Source: Desulfobacteraceae bacterium (GTDB taxonomy: Bacteria; Desulfobacterota; Desulfobacteria; Desulfobacterales; SURF-7). From it: a stretch of 6,771 nucleotides of DNA. The notes under the pieces were generated by a model. That model saw only the letters and a program-made list of their open reading frames with translations, searched no databases and was not told the DNA's origin. The stretch is taken from assembly GCA_030619585.1 (NCBI GenBank), contig JAUXBD010000077.1, positions 1-6,771 of the forward strand, read 5' to 3'. Each line of letters begins with the position of its first letter. The stretch's first letter is position 1. The translations under genes and the position numbers were made by a program. Below are positions 1 through 6,660 of this stretch, piece after piece.

Positions 1-60
1 ACGCAGATAATCTCAGATTTTTATTTATTTTATCCGCGTTATTCTGCGTTAATCTGCGGC
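1..60. repeat. CGCAGAT-type intergenic repeat cluster
   Basis: Read on the minus strand, 60-1 contains successive variants of one unit of about 11 bases (CCGCAGATTAA, CGCAGAATAA, CGCGGATAAAA) followed by an AT-rich run and a final inverted copy, ATCTGCGT. The outer arms (ACGCAGAT at 1-8 and ATCTGCGG near 52-59) are inverted with respect to each other. Short intergenic repeats of this CGCAGATTA kind occur in many unrelated bacterial genomes; their function is unknown to me. The rest of the tail (61-166) is AT-rich. It holds a perfect 10-bp palindrome, ATTAGCTAAT at 74-83, but no gene and no convincing GC-rich, T-tailed terminator for glnD. Confidence 0.5.
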
Positions 61-166
61 CAATAAACATATAATTAGCTAATATCATTATAGATAAAAT
101 GGTATTTCCTATACTATTAAATTACCTTGACGGCAAGCCTGCTGAGCTATTTCTAACACATTAATC

Positions 167-2812
167 TCATTGTTTTTCCAATTCATAACTATTTAACAGA
201 ACCTTTTTTATCGCTATTTTAATCTCTTCCGCCTGCTCTGTTGTATCGACCTTTTCGCCGTAAAAGTTTCTTACATAAAAAATATCCACAACCTGATCCA
301 CCTTGGTTGCAATCTTGGATACATATATATCAAGCCCGCACCTGAACAACGCATCAGTGACGCTGAACAAAATCCCTGGAAAATCGTAGGCAAACACCTC
401 AATGATTGTAAAAAAGCTGGAGGTCTCATTGTCAACCGTGATCTTCAACGGCTGCTTTAAAGTGTGAAGTTTTTTTGGTTTCGATTTTACGATTCTTTCT
501 TTGAGCCTTACGGAAAGATCGATGTTGTGCTCCAGGGTGGATTGAAGGCTCTTTTCCGCCCGTTTCCATATATCATCTTCAAAAATTGGGTCCTTGGGGG
601 GAGTTACACGAAAAACATCCAGGGCAACATTGTTTTTCCACGTGTATATTTGGGCATCAAGTATATCAAGGCTGTTTAAGGTAAACACACCTGCAATCCT
701 TGAAAACAGACCCAGGGTGTTTTTTGCACAGACCGTTACTATTCTTGTGTCTGATGCGGTATCTTGTTTTATATCCCAGACAAACTCTGATTCTTTCAGA
801 CGGTTATACAAAACGATATGCTCAGAGATATCTTTGGCAGGTATATACAAAAAGTATCTGATGGACATAACATCCAGGCACGCCATAGCCATTGGCTCTT
901 CTTTCCTGCCGGCATAAAGGGCAAGAACATCTTTCTTCTTGTTTTCAACCGATTCAACGGCTTCAGTGGTTGCAAGCTCACCTTTTTGAAGGATCTTCAG
1001 CACTTTTAGAAAAAGGTCTCGTAAGAGAGTTGCCGTCCAGTCATTCCATGCTTTTGAACCTGTTGATATGGAATCTGCTGCGGTAAGAAGATACAGCATT
1101 TTCAATCGTTCAATATCTTTTATTCTTCTTGCGCAAAAAACAGCTGTGCCCTCATCATGGATATCCCTTCTGGTTGCTTCGTTAATCAGAAACAGATGCT
1201 CATATATTAAAAAAGATACAGTCTCTATCTCTTTAGGGCTGTAACCTGCCCTTCTAAGAATCTTTTCGGCAATTTTAGCCCCTGTTTCCGAATGCCTGCC
1301 TTTAAGATTGCCTTTTCCGATATCATGAAGAAGGGATGCCCACAAAAGAACCTTTTTATCAGAGATCTCATCGTAAAGAGTGCCGCATAATTTTTCTTTG
1401 CTTTCCGGCAAGGAGAAACTTTTCACTGCCCACACAGTTTTTAAAGAGTGCTTGTCAACAGGAAAAATATGGTATTGATTGTACTGAATCCGATTTTCTA
1501 TACTCTTCATCTCAGGAATGAACTTCAATAGAAAACCGGTATCCAGCATCTCATTTAAAGTGTTGAATGTCACAGGAGGAGCTAAAAGAATGTATTCAAA
1601 AATTTTTACTATATCCCTGTCTTGTCTAAAGCTGTCGTCAATAAGATAGAACAAATCCTTTACAATGCGTTTTGCCTCGGCGCTTAAGGGGATCTTAAGC
1701 CTTGAGCTTTCGGCAAAAATACGGATCATAAGTTTCCGGGACTTAACAACAGCTTCCATTGAAGTAAAGTCCAACATGCTTTTTTTGTTGACCTTAAGCC
1801 CTTTTACTTTGGTCTGTTTGCCAGATATAACTCTTTTCGATAATAATGTTTTTAAATAACCAAGTTCGGAAAGAAATATAAGATGCTGCCTTTTAAGAAG
1901 TTCCATATGGCCGTGAAGCTCTCCTAAAAACCTCTCCACAGGTTCCTGGCCCTCTTTTTTCTTAAATTTCATCAGATCGGCAATCTGGATTTGAAACTCC
2001 ATATGAAGCTGGTCGCACTTTCTGTTTGCCAAATGGTGCAACCGGTTTCTTACATTCTGGACAAATAAAACCGCCCGGGTTATGTCTGCGAACTCGTTTT
2101 CCGACATGAATCCTAAATATTCAAGCTCTTTTGGATGTTTCAGCCCCGACTTGATTCGTGCTATCCACAGCATTGTGTGAAAATCTCGCAGGCCTCCCTG
2201 TCCCTCTTTTAGATTCGGTTCAAGAAGATATGTAGAATCTCCAAAACGAAGATGCCGCTTTCTGTTATCCTCAACGATCATGGATATTATTTTCCCGGAC
2301 CGGGATCGAATCACCTTTTTGCGAAGGCCTTCAGACATCTCAACAAACAGATTGGATATACCGCATATGAACCGCCCGTCCAGAAGCGACATAAGAACCT
2401 CAAGATCTTCACCCGCAAGCGCGACACACTCCTTTATGGTGCGGGTTGAGTGCCCGACTTCAAACCCCATGTCCCATAAGGGGTAAACAATCTCTTTTAT
2501 CAGACCTTCAGCCTCATCAGGAACTTTTTTCTTAAATAGAAAAAGAAGATCCACATCAGAGTGGATGCACTGCTCCTGTCTTCCGTAACCGCCAAGAGCA
2601 ACAATTGAGTATGGATTTTTATCAATGCCCATCTCCAGGCCAAGCTTGCTCTGTTCAAAACTTTGACAAAAGTAGTCATCGAAAAGAAAGGCATGCTTTT
2701 CAAGAAAGGAGGGCTCCTTATCTTTTAGAAAGCTGGAGATGAGCCGGTCTCTTTTTTGCTGCAGAATTTTAAAAGCATCTTCAGGCATATCTTTTATACT
2801 CAAGTAGAGCAA
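167..2812 (-). CDS. glnD: Bifunctional P-II uridylyltransferase / uridylyl-removing enzyme (GlnD)
   Basis: Cytoplasmic nitrogen sensor of 881 residues, close to the usual 850-900. It attaches UMP to the T-loop tyrosine of P-II when glutamine is low and removes it when glutamine is high. The nucleotidyltransferase domain (about 60-200) has GGYGRQE at 74-80 and the metal-binding SDVDLL at 85-90 (Asp86, Asp88). The family motif EGQGGLRD is at 203-210. The HD hydrolase domain (about 450-590) has His455, the LLHDIGK motif with His496-Asp497, GRH at 505-507, His539 and Asp580. Two C-terminal ACT domains (about 689-765 and 799-870) are the expected glutamine sensors. All catalytic residues are present, so both activities should be intact. 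The start is uncertain: the longest frame opens with TTG at 2812-2810, another TTG is codon 4, and the first ATG is codon 9; none has a good Shine-Dalgarno. It is last in an amtB-glnB-glnD series, separated from glnB by a palindromic insertion. The stop is TGA at 169-167. Confidence 0.96.
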   Translation of the reverse strand: MLYLSIKDMPEDAFKILQQKRDRLISSFLKDKEPSFLEKHAFLFDDYFCQSFEQSKLGLEMGIDKNPYSIVALGGYGRQEQCIHSDVDLLFLFKKKVPDEAEGLIKEIVYPLWDMGFEVGHSTRTIKECVALAGEDLEVLMSLLDGRFICGISNLFVEMSEGLRKKVIRSRSGKIISMIVEDNRKRHLRFGDSTYLLEPNLKEGQGGLRDFHTMLWIARIKSGLKHPKELEYLGFMSENEFADITRAVLFVQNVRNRLHHLANRKCDQLHMEFQIQIADLMKFKKKEGQEPVERFLGELHGHMELLKRQHLIFLSELGYLKTLLSKRVISGKQTKVKGLKVNKKSMLDFTSMEAVVKSRKLMIRIFAESSRLKIPLSAEAKRIVKDLFYLIDDSFRQDRDIVKIFEYILLAPPVTFNTLNEMLDTGFLLKFIPEMKSIENRIQYNQYHIFPVDKHSLKTVWAVKSFSLPESKEKLCGTLYDEISDKKVLLWASLLHDIGKGNLKGRHSETGAKIAEKILRRAGYSPKEIETVSFLIYEHLFLINEATRRDIHDEGTAVFCARRIKDIERLKMLYLLTAADSISTGSKAWNDWTATLLRDLFLKVLKILQKGELATTEAVESVENKKKDVLALYAGRKEEPMAMACLDVMSIRYFLYIPAKDISEHIVLYNRLKESEFVWDIKQDTASDTRIVTVCAKNTLGLFSRIAGVFTLNSLDILDAQIYTWKNNVALDVFRVTPPKDPIFEDDIWKRAEKSLQSTLEHNIDLSVRLKERIVKSKPKKLHTLKQPLKITVDNETSSFFTIIEVFAYDFPGILFSVTDALFRCGLDIYVSKIATKVDQVVDIFYVRNFYGEKVDTTEQAEEIKIAIKKVLLNSYELEKQ

Positions 2813-2818
2813 AGCTAT

Positions 2819-2972
2819 TAAATAGTGTCCATCCAGAAATGAGGGATTTTGTTCGAGTTCAAGAAGAGCGAAAATTTTAACCGGATGAATACATTAAGTA
2901 TTTCGAGGATTAAAATTTGAGCCTGACGCAGAAATTGGACAAAATAACCATTTATGGAAGGGAACTAAATAG
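2819..2972. mobile_element. MITE-like imperfect palindrome inserted between glnB and glnD, with 7-bp direct repeats
   Basis: The non-coding gap between glnB and glnD is one long imperfect inverted repeat centred near 2895. Inner arms are AAATTTTAA (2872-2880) and TTAAAATTT (2910-2918), then AATAC (2888-2892) and GTATT (2898-2902) around a loop ATTAA. Outer arms also pair: 2825-2841 and 2949-2965 match in about 13 of 17 positions. The palindrome is bounded by direct copies of TAAATAG at 2819-2825 and 2966-2972, the pattern of a target-site duplication; the exact edge is ambiguous by one base. No coding capacity is visible. Removing one direct repeat and everything between gives glnB ending ATT TAA followed after 5 nt by the glnD TTG, a typical tight operon junction. 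This supports an insertion of about 140 bp. On the transcript it would form a long stem that could affect glnD expression. The mobilising transposase is not identifiable here. The alternative is an ancestral intergenic hairpin. Confidence 0.7.
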
Positions 2973-3303
2973 CCTCGGTTCCCTTCTCACCGGTACGAAC
3001 TCTTACCGCCTCTTCAACAGGCAGTACAAAAATTTTTCCATCACCTATTTTACCTGTACTAGCGGATTCTTTAATCGCTTCTACCACCTTATCAACGATA
3101 TCGGCTGCAACAACAACCTCTATCTTGATCTTTGGTATAAAGTCCACAACATACTCAGCGCCCCGGTAAATCTCCTTATGGCCCTTCTGCCTGCCATACC
3201 CTTTGACCTCCACGATGGTCATGCCCTGAATGCCTATCTCGTTTAATGCTTCCTTTACATCATCAAGTTTGAAAGGTTTTATTACTGCTTCAATTTTTTT
3301 CAT
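2965..3303 (-). CDS. glnB: Nitrogen regulatory protein P-II
   Basis: Trimeric signalling protein of 112 residues, the standard P-II length. It binds ATP/ADP and 2-oxoglutarate and passes nitrogen status to partners such as AmtB, GlnD and NtrB-type kinases. Both family signatures are present: YRGAEY at 46-51 in the T-loop, including the uridylylation site Tyr51, and TGKIGDGKIFV at 83-93 (B-loop). The C-loop has Arg101 and Arg103. Opening with MKKI and having Asp54 after Tyr51 is closer to E. coli GlnB than GlnK (MKL, Asn54), yet linkage to amtB is typical of GlnK; either name could be defended and the sequence does not decide function. The ATG at 3303 follows GGGAG at 3315-3311 with 7 intervening bases, so the start is secure. 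It lies 17 nt downstream of amtB, clearly co-transcribed. The stop TAG (2967-2965) appears partly built by the adjoining insertion. Confidence 0.96.
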   Translation of the reverse strand: MKKIEAVIKPFKLDDVKEALNEIGIQGMTIVEVKGYGRQKGHKEIYRGAEYVVDFIPKIKIEVVVAADIVDKVVEAIKESASTGKIGDGKIFVLPVEEAVRVRTGEKGTEAI

Positions 3304-3320
3304 GTTTGATCTCCCTTAGG

Positions 3321-4616
3321 TTAATCCAATTCAAAAGCCCTTTCACCATGCAGGGCATTGTCAAGTCCCATTGCTTCAGCCTCTTTTTCCACCCTTATTC
3401 CTCCGGTAATAGCTTTGGTAATATATACAACAATTACTGTTCCAATCCCAGTAAAAAGTGCTGTTGCAATTATTGATTTAACCTGTATCCATAACTGCCC
3501 CGGGTTTCCATAAAACAAACCTGCGGCGCCCTGGGTAATTGACGGATTTGCAAACAGGCCGGTTGCAAGGGCTCCCCAAATGCCGCATATCCCATGAACG
3601 CCAAACGCATCAAGTGAATCATCATACCCCATTTTATGTTTAAGTATTACAACACTGCAAAATCCAATTACACCGGCCACAAGCCCGATTATTAAAGATG
3701 CGGGAAGATCGACAAAACCGGCAGCCGGGGTGATGGCAACCAGCCCTGCAACAGCTCCTGAGGCTATTCCCAGTACTGTCGGTTTTTTACTGTGCAGCCA
3801 TTCGGAAAACATCCATGCAAGCGCTCCCATTGCAGCGGAAGTATTTGTCACCAGAAAGGCTGAAGCTGCAACACCATCTGCGGCGAGCCGGCTGCCTGCG
3901 TTGAAACCAAACCATCCAAACCACAATAGTCCTGCACCAAGTGCGGTCAAAGCAACACTTGATGGAAACATCGCTTCTTTGCCATATCCAATCCGCTTGC
4001 CAAGGATCAATGCAAGCACAAGCCCTGCCACGCCTGCATTTATATGAACGACATTGCCTCCGGCAAAATCAAGCGCCCCCCAGGTGGATAGGAATCCGCC
4101 TCCCCACACCCAGTGGGCTATGGGGCAGTAAATAAAAATGACCCACAGTATGGTAAAAACTATCCATGATGAAAATTTCATCCTGTCAACAACAGCTCCC
4201 AGAACAAGGGCAACGGTTATGCAGGCAAAAGTCATCTGAAACACCACAAAAACATATGTGGGAATTGTCCCGGATATGCTGTTTACACTTATCCCTTTAA
4301 GAAAAAGATTGTCGAGTCCTCCCACAAGCCCGCCGATATCGGGGCCAAAGGCAAGAGAGTATCCCAGCACAACCCATACAATACTTGCGAGACAGTAAGA
4401 AACAAATGTCATCGCATAAGTATTCAAAAGGTTTTTAGATCGTGACATGCCCCCGTAGAAAAGCGCCAGGCCGGCCGGTGTCATCATCATAACAAGGGCG
4501 GTGGCTACAATTATCCAGGCCGTATCCCCTGCATTCAAAGTGCCTTCATCTGCAAGCGCCGCAGAAAAAGGGAAAAAAAGCAAGAGTGCCGCAATGGCCA
4601 AACTTTTTAACTTCAT
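3321..4616 (-). CDS. amtB: Ammonium transporter AmtB
   Basis: Inner-membrane Amt/Rh-family ammonium channel, 431 residues, normally a homotrimer. An N-terminal signal peptide (about 1-22) has a hydrophobic core and a likely cut after ALA22, as in E. coli AmtB. About eleven membrane segments follow (roughly 31-55, 69-91, 119-142, 150-166, 190-206, 216-238, 252-271, 280-298, 306-325, 340-356, 381-401). Functional residues line up with E. coli at a constant offset of 23: Phe130 and Phe238 (gate), Trp171, Asp183, and the pore histidine pair His191 (in DFAGGNVVHINAG) and His341 (in DAFGVHGICG). The cytoplasmic tail 403-431, with GIRVEKEAEAMGLD, is the conserved region needed for P-II docking. The ATG at 4616 follows GAGGAG (4629-4624) at 7 nt, a strong ribosome-binding site. 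First gene of the operon, with a sigma-54 promoter upstream, so expression should rise under nitrogen limitation. Confidence 0.97.
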   Translation of the reverse strand: MKLKSLAIAALLLFFPFSAALADEGTLNAGDTAWIIVATALVMMMTPAGLALFYGGMSRSKNLLNTYAMTFVSYCLASIVWVVLGYSLAFGPDIGGLVGGLDNLFLKGISVNSISGTIPTYVFVVFQMTFACITVALVLGAVVDRMKFSSWIVFTILWVIFIYCPIAHWVWGGGFLSTWGALDFAGGNVVHINAGVAGLVLALILGKRIGYGKEAMFPSSVALTALGAGLLWFGWFGFNAGSRLAADGVAASAFLVTNTSAAMGALAWMFSEWLHSKKPTVLGIASGAVAGLVAITPAAGFVDLPASLIIGLVAGVIGFCSVVILKHKMGYDDSLDAFGVHGICGIWGALATGLFANPSITQGAAGLFYGNPGQLWIQVKSIIATALFTGIGTVIVVYITKAITGGIRVEKEAEAMGLDNALHGERAFELD

Positions 4617-4659
4617 TTTCTATCTCCTCTCTTAATTTGTTATGTAATATTTTTCTACT

Positions 4660-4682
4660 TCATGGGCGGCAAGCCATCATGA
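4660..4682 (-). other. Possible hairpin in the amtB leader
   Basis: On the minus strand the arms TCATG (4682-4678) and CATGA (4664-4660) enclose GGC and GCC, which pair around a two-base TT loop, with an uneven internal bulge. It would lie in the 5' leader between the predicted transcription start (about 4703) and the amtB ribosome-binding site. No U-run follows, so it does not look like a terminator. A regulatory role is unproven. Confidence 0.3.
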
Positions 4683-4714
4683 TGTTTCCATTATATTCAA
4701 TGTACGACTTTACA

Positions 4715-4729
4715 GCAAAGTGCGTGCCA
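4715..4729 (-). promoter_or_regulatory. Sigma-54 (RpoN) -24/-12 promoter for amtB-glnB
   Basis: The minus strand reads TGGCACGCACTTTGC from 4729 to 4715, matching the consensus TGGCAC-N5-TTGC at every fixed base. The invariant GG (4728-4727) and GC (4716-4715) are correctly spaced. Transcription would start near 4703, giving a leader of about 85 nt. Sigma-54 promoters need an enhancer-binding activator; an NtrC-type regulator is the expected one for an ammonium transporter, but the activator is not encoded here. Confidence 0.88.
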
Positions 4730-4820
4730 TATAGCGAGCTCAAAACCTATATTTCTTGATAATTTACTGTATTTACATAGCATATTAAACTTTATTTTGC
4801 GCACACTACGCGTTAAACAG

Positions 4821-4831
4821 TACAAAATTGT
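4821..4831. promoter_or_regulatory. Distal palindromic site 1 (candidate activator site)
   Basis: TACAAAATTGT, a palindrome ACAA-AA-TTGT with a two-base centre. It lies about 120 bp upstream of the predicted sigma-54 start and is repeated exactly at 4882-4892. Its position suits an upstream activating sequence. It does not resemble the enteric NtrC consensus, so the binding protein is unknown. Confidence 0.35.
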
Positions 4832-4881
4832 TCCGTAATGACAGACGTAATTACATTTATGTATGTTTTTTTAATAAAAAT

Positions 4882-4893
4882 TACAAAATTGTA
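4882..4893. promoter_or_regulatory. Distal palindromic site 2 (candidate activator site)
   Basis: TACAAAATTGTA, a palindrome TACAA-AA-TTGTA, sharing 11 identical bases with the site at 4821-4831. The two start 61 bp apart, close to six helical turns, so they face the same side of the DNA. It lies about 185 bp upstream of the predicted amtB start. The surrounding DNA is AT-rich, which weakens the case. Confidence 0.35.
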
Positions 4894-5119
4894 TGATCTC
4901 ACGACTCTAACCCCGCCCACTCTCCAGTCGGCGCTCTACATTTCCCTCACGGCATGGATTCTTGGTTAAAAAATGTCGAATCTCAACTTACACCAAGTCA
5001 GGAGCTCTGAATTTCCAAGCAGGATCACCCTGTGTGCCTGTCACCGATTATCATTGACAAATAAGCAATATACTTTTAACGGGGTGGACGGTTAGCTCCT
5101 CCTGTGATAAGATGCCGCT

Positions 5120-5330
5120 ATGAATCAACAGAGCGAAATTGGGCTACCCTCAGCCAGTCTTATTGCAGGGCGAGATTTTCCGAACACTTACCGTGAGTTT
5201 GTGTCGATGTTCCCTGACAATGAGGCATGTAAAAAATATTTGCGAACGTTGCGGTGGCCAAATACATTTATTTGTCCAATTTGCGGCATAAAGAGAGAAG
5301 CATGGATTCAGACTCGGAATCGAATGGTAT
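5120..5330 (+). pseudogene. 5' fragment of an IS1595-type transposase gene
   Basis: About 70 codons remain of a transposase that would normally be near 300 residues. The N-terminal part FPNTYREFVSMFPDNEAC (residues 20-37) and the following LRWP and CPICG resemble the start of IS1595-family transposases, with half of their zinc-ribbon (Cys52, Cys55). After the codons for RMV (68-70) the sequence enters the neighbouring insertion sequence. The second cysteine pair, the rest of the linker and the whole catalytic domain are missing; the frame runs on a few codons to TGA at 5357-5359. The ATG at 5120 has no clear Shine-Dalgarno. The run GGGGTGGACGGTTAGCTCC at 5081-5099 may be the left terminal repeat of the original element, which I cannot confirm without its partner. 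Non-functional. Confidence 0.75.
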
Positions 5331-5352
5331 TGTGGTTCCCGAAAACTCGTAC
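5331..5352 (+). repeat. Left terminal inverted repeat of the insertion sequence
   Basis: Begins TGTGGTTCCCGAAAAC and matches the right end in 18 of 22 positions when that end is read on the minus strand. The mismatches are at position 4 and positions 17-19. The TG start is typical of elements moved by retroviral-integrase-like transposases. Confidence 0.82.
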
Positions 5353-5364
5353 CAGATGATTTTA

Positions 5365-5393
5365 TTGACTTTTTTCATTTGCAATATTAAAAC
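5365..5393 (+). promoter_or_regulatory. Candidate sigma-70 promoter for the transposase
   Basis: TTGACT (5365-5370) and TAAAAC (5388-5393) are separated by 17 bases, matching the -35 and -10 consensus in 5 and 4 of 6 positions. Transcription would start near 5400, about 36 nt before the transposase ATG. It lies inside the left end of the element, so the element would carry its own promoter. Confidence 0.45.
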
Positions 5394-5435
5394 TCCCGAA
5401 ACAATTTTGAACCACAGGAGAGTAGATTTTTAATC

Positions 5436-6467
5436 ATGAAAGCTGTCATTTTATCTGTAATCAAGTTCATTTTTACTTTTTCCCAGTCCCAGCTCTCCAT
5501 GCAGATGGAAATTGCTGCTCTTCGCCATCAGTTGCTGGTGTATCAACGGAAAGACAAAAGGCCCAAAATCAAACCAACCGATCGGATATTATGGTCCTGG
5601 ATTTCAAAATTCTGGTCAGGCTGGAATGATGCATTATACTTTGTTAAACCGGCAACAGTCATTGCCTGGAGACGCAAGAAGTTTAAGGAGCATTGGACAA
5701 AACTATGCAGAAGCGGAAAGTCTGGACGTCCAGCGACTGATCCAGAAATTGTCCGCCTTATCCGTAACATGTCAAAAACTAATCCTTTTTGGGGCTCGCC
5801 TCGTATTAGGGATGAGCTTAGGAAAATTGGGATTAAATTATCCAAGTCGACAATTGAGAAATATATGGTAAAACACAGAAAACCTCCGTCACCAACGTGG
5901 CGAGCATTTTTTGATAATCATGTAAGAGACCTTGTTTCTGTGGACTTTTTTGTTGTTCCAACCTTCAGGAATACAGTGCTTTTTGCGTTTCTGGTATTAG
6001 CTCACGATCGTCGCCACGTGATTCACTTCAATGTTACGAAACATCCGACTGCAAAATGGACAGCTCAACAGATAGTAGAAGCCTTTCCATGGGATACAGC
6101 ACCCAGGTATCTTCTAAGAGATCGTGATCGCATATATGGCCAAGTTTTCCAGGATAGAGTAGAGAATATGGGTATAGAAGAAGTGAAGATTGCACCCCGA
6201 AGTCCCTGGCCGAGTCCATATGTAGAGAGGCTCATAGGCTCAATAAGGCGTGAGTGTTTGGATCATGTGATAGTACTAAATGAACGGCATCTAAAGAGGA
6301 CTCTGACCGATTATTTTAGCTATTATCATCGCTATAGAACCCATCTCTCACTTGATAGCGACTGCCCCGAATCAAGGCCGGTTCAGACCAAGGAAATGGG
6401 AAAAGTAATCGCATTTCCAGAAGTAGGTGGGTTTCATCATCATTACGAACGGAGAAAAGCCGCTTAA
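5436..6467 (+). CDS. DDE integrase-core transposase (IS481-like)
   Basis: Transposase of 343 residues, apparently complete. Residues 1-90 are a conserved N-terminal region (EIAALRHQLLVYQRK at 25-39, then a Trp-rich stretch, KPATVIAWRRKKF at 71-83). A helix-turn-helix-like DNA-binding part (about 97-147) opens with GRPATDPEIVRLI and contains WGSPRIRDEL. The integrase catalytic core follows (about 160-310) with acidic residues Asp170 (VSVDFF), Asp229 (LRDRD) and Glu264 (PYVERLIGSIRRE), giving a D-D-E triad with 34 residues between the second Asp and the Glu. The C-terminus has the family's FPEVGG and YERR motifs. No stop or frameshift interrupts it, so it may be active. GGAG at 5417-5420 is rather far (15 nt) from the ATG. 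It is the only gene between the terminal repeats. Related orphan copies are often annotated simply as integrase catalytic-domain proteins; IS3-group membership is the alternative. Confidence 0.88.
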   Translation: MKAVILSVIKFIFTFSQSQLSMQMEIAALRHQLLVYQRKDKRPKIKPTDRILWSWISKFWSGWNDALYFVKPATVIAWRRKKFKEHWTKLCRSGKSGRPATDPEIVRLIRNMSKTNPFWGSPRIRDELRKIGIKLSKSTIEKYMVKHRKPPSPTWRAFFDNHVRDLVSVDFFVVPTFRNTVLFAFLVLAHDRRHVIHFNVTKHPTAKWTAQQIVEAFPWDTAPRYLLRDRDRIYGQVFQDRVENMGIEEVKIAPRSPWPSPYVERLIGSIRRECLDHVIVLNERHLKRTLTDYFSYYHRYRTHLSLDSDCPESRPVQTKEMGKVIAFPEVGGFHHHYERRKAA

Positions 6468-6660
6468 TTTAATCAATTTCTTTTTTCCCAGGCCAAATTC
6501 AATTCTGTTACAGGCCGATGTATTAAAAGCAATTCAAACGCGATTTCCCCTTTCATCATTATCACCAATCAAGCAGATCACCCTCGTGATTCCAGCCAGC
6601 TTTATCGAATTTCCTTGATTTCATCAATGCAATTTCAAAGAGACACGTCTTTTTGTGGTC

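Larger units (their letters stand above)
4617..5119. other. Regulatory and junction region between amtB and the mobile-element patch
   Basis: No gene is supported in this stretch of about 500 bases. The part nearest amtB holds its ribosome-binding site (4624-4629), a leader hairpin (4660-4682), a sigma-54 promoter (4715-4729) and a pair of palindromic sites (4821-4831, 4882-4893). Beyond about 4900 the composition becomes less AT-rich, and I take this as the changeover from the conserved nitrogen locus to accessory DNA. GTGGACGGTTAG at 5084-5095, just before the IS1595-type gene, is an imperfect inverted match to 4907-4920 (minus strand GTGGGCGGGGTTAG), possibly old element ends. No tRNA or other RNA gene is recognisable. 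Confidence 0.6.

Noticed and set aside
1..60. A CRISPR array from the repeated CGCAGAT units.
   Set aside because: The units are about 11 bases, degenerate and without spacers.
464..2486. Several plus-strand frames of 60-110 codons opposite glnD.
   Set aside because: They are antisense shadows of a fully conserved gene, with no start signals or family motifs.
2872..2918. The inner AAATTTTAA / TTAAAATTT hairpin as a rho-independent terminator after glnB.
   Set aside because: The stem is AT-rich, no clean U-run follows it, and the palindrome extends far outward with direct repeats, which fits an insertion better. Some attenuation of glnD is still possible.
4617..4703. A riboswitch in the amtB leader.
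   Set aside because: The leader is only about 85 nt and I see one modest hairpin, with no known aptamer signature and no terminator.
5054..5086. TTGACA at 5054-5059 as the -35 box of a promoter for the IS1595-type gene.
   Set aside because: The base run 17 bases downstream (TAACGG) is a poor -10 match, so a promoter cannot be supported.
4973..5095. A 40-codon plus-strand frame (ATG 4973 to TAG 5095).
   Set aside because: It has no ribosome-binding site, no recognisable motif and runs into the presumed element end; its length is expected by chance.
5330..5359. The stub's ending FPKTRT looks like the FDKTRTP motif of IS1595 transposases, suggesting only a small in-frame deletion.
   Set aside because: These codons lie in the terminal inverted repeat of the next element; the opposite end, read on the minus strand, yields the same FPKT. 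The likeness is a coincidence.
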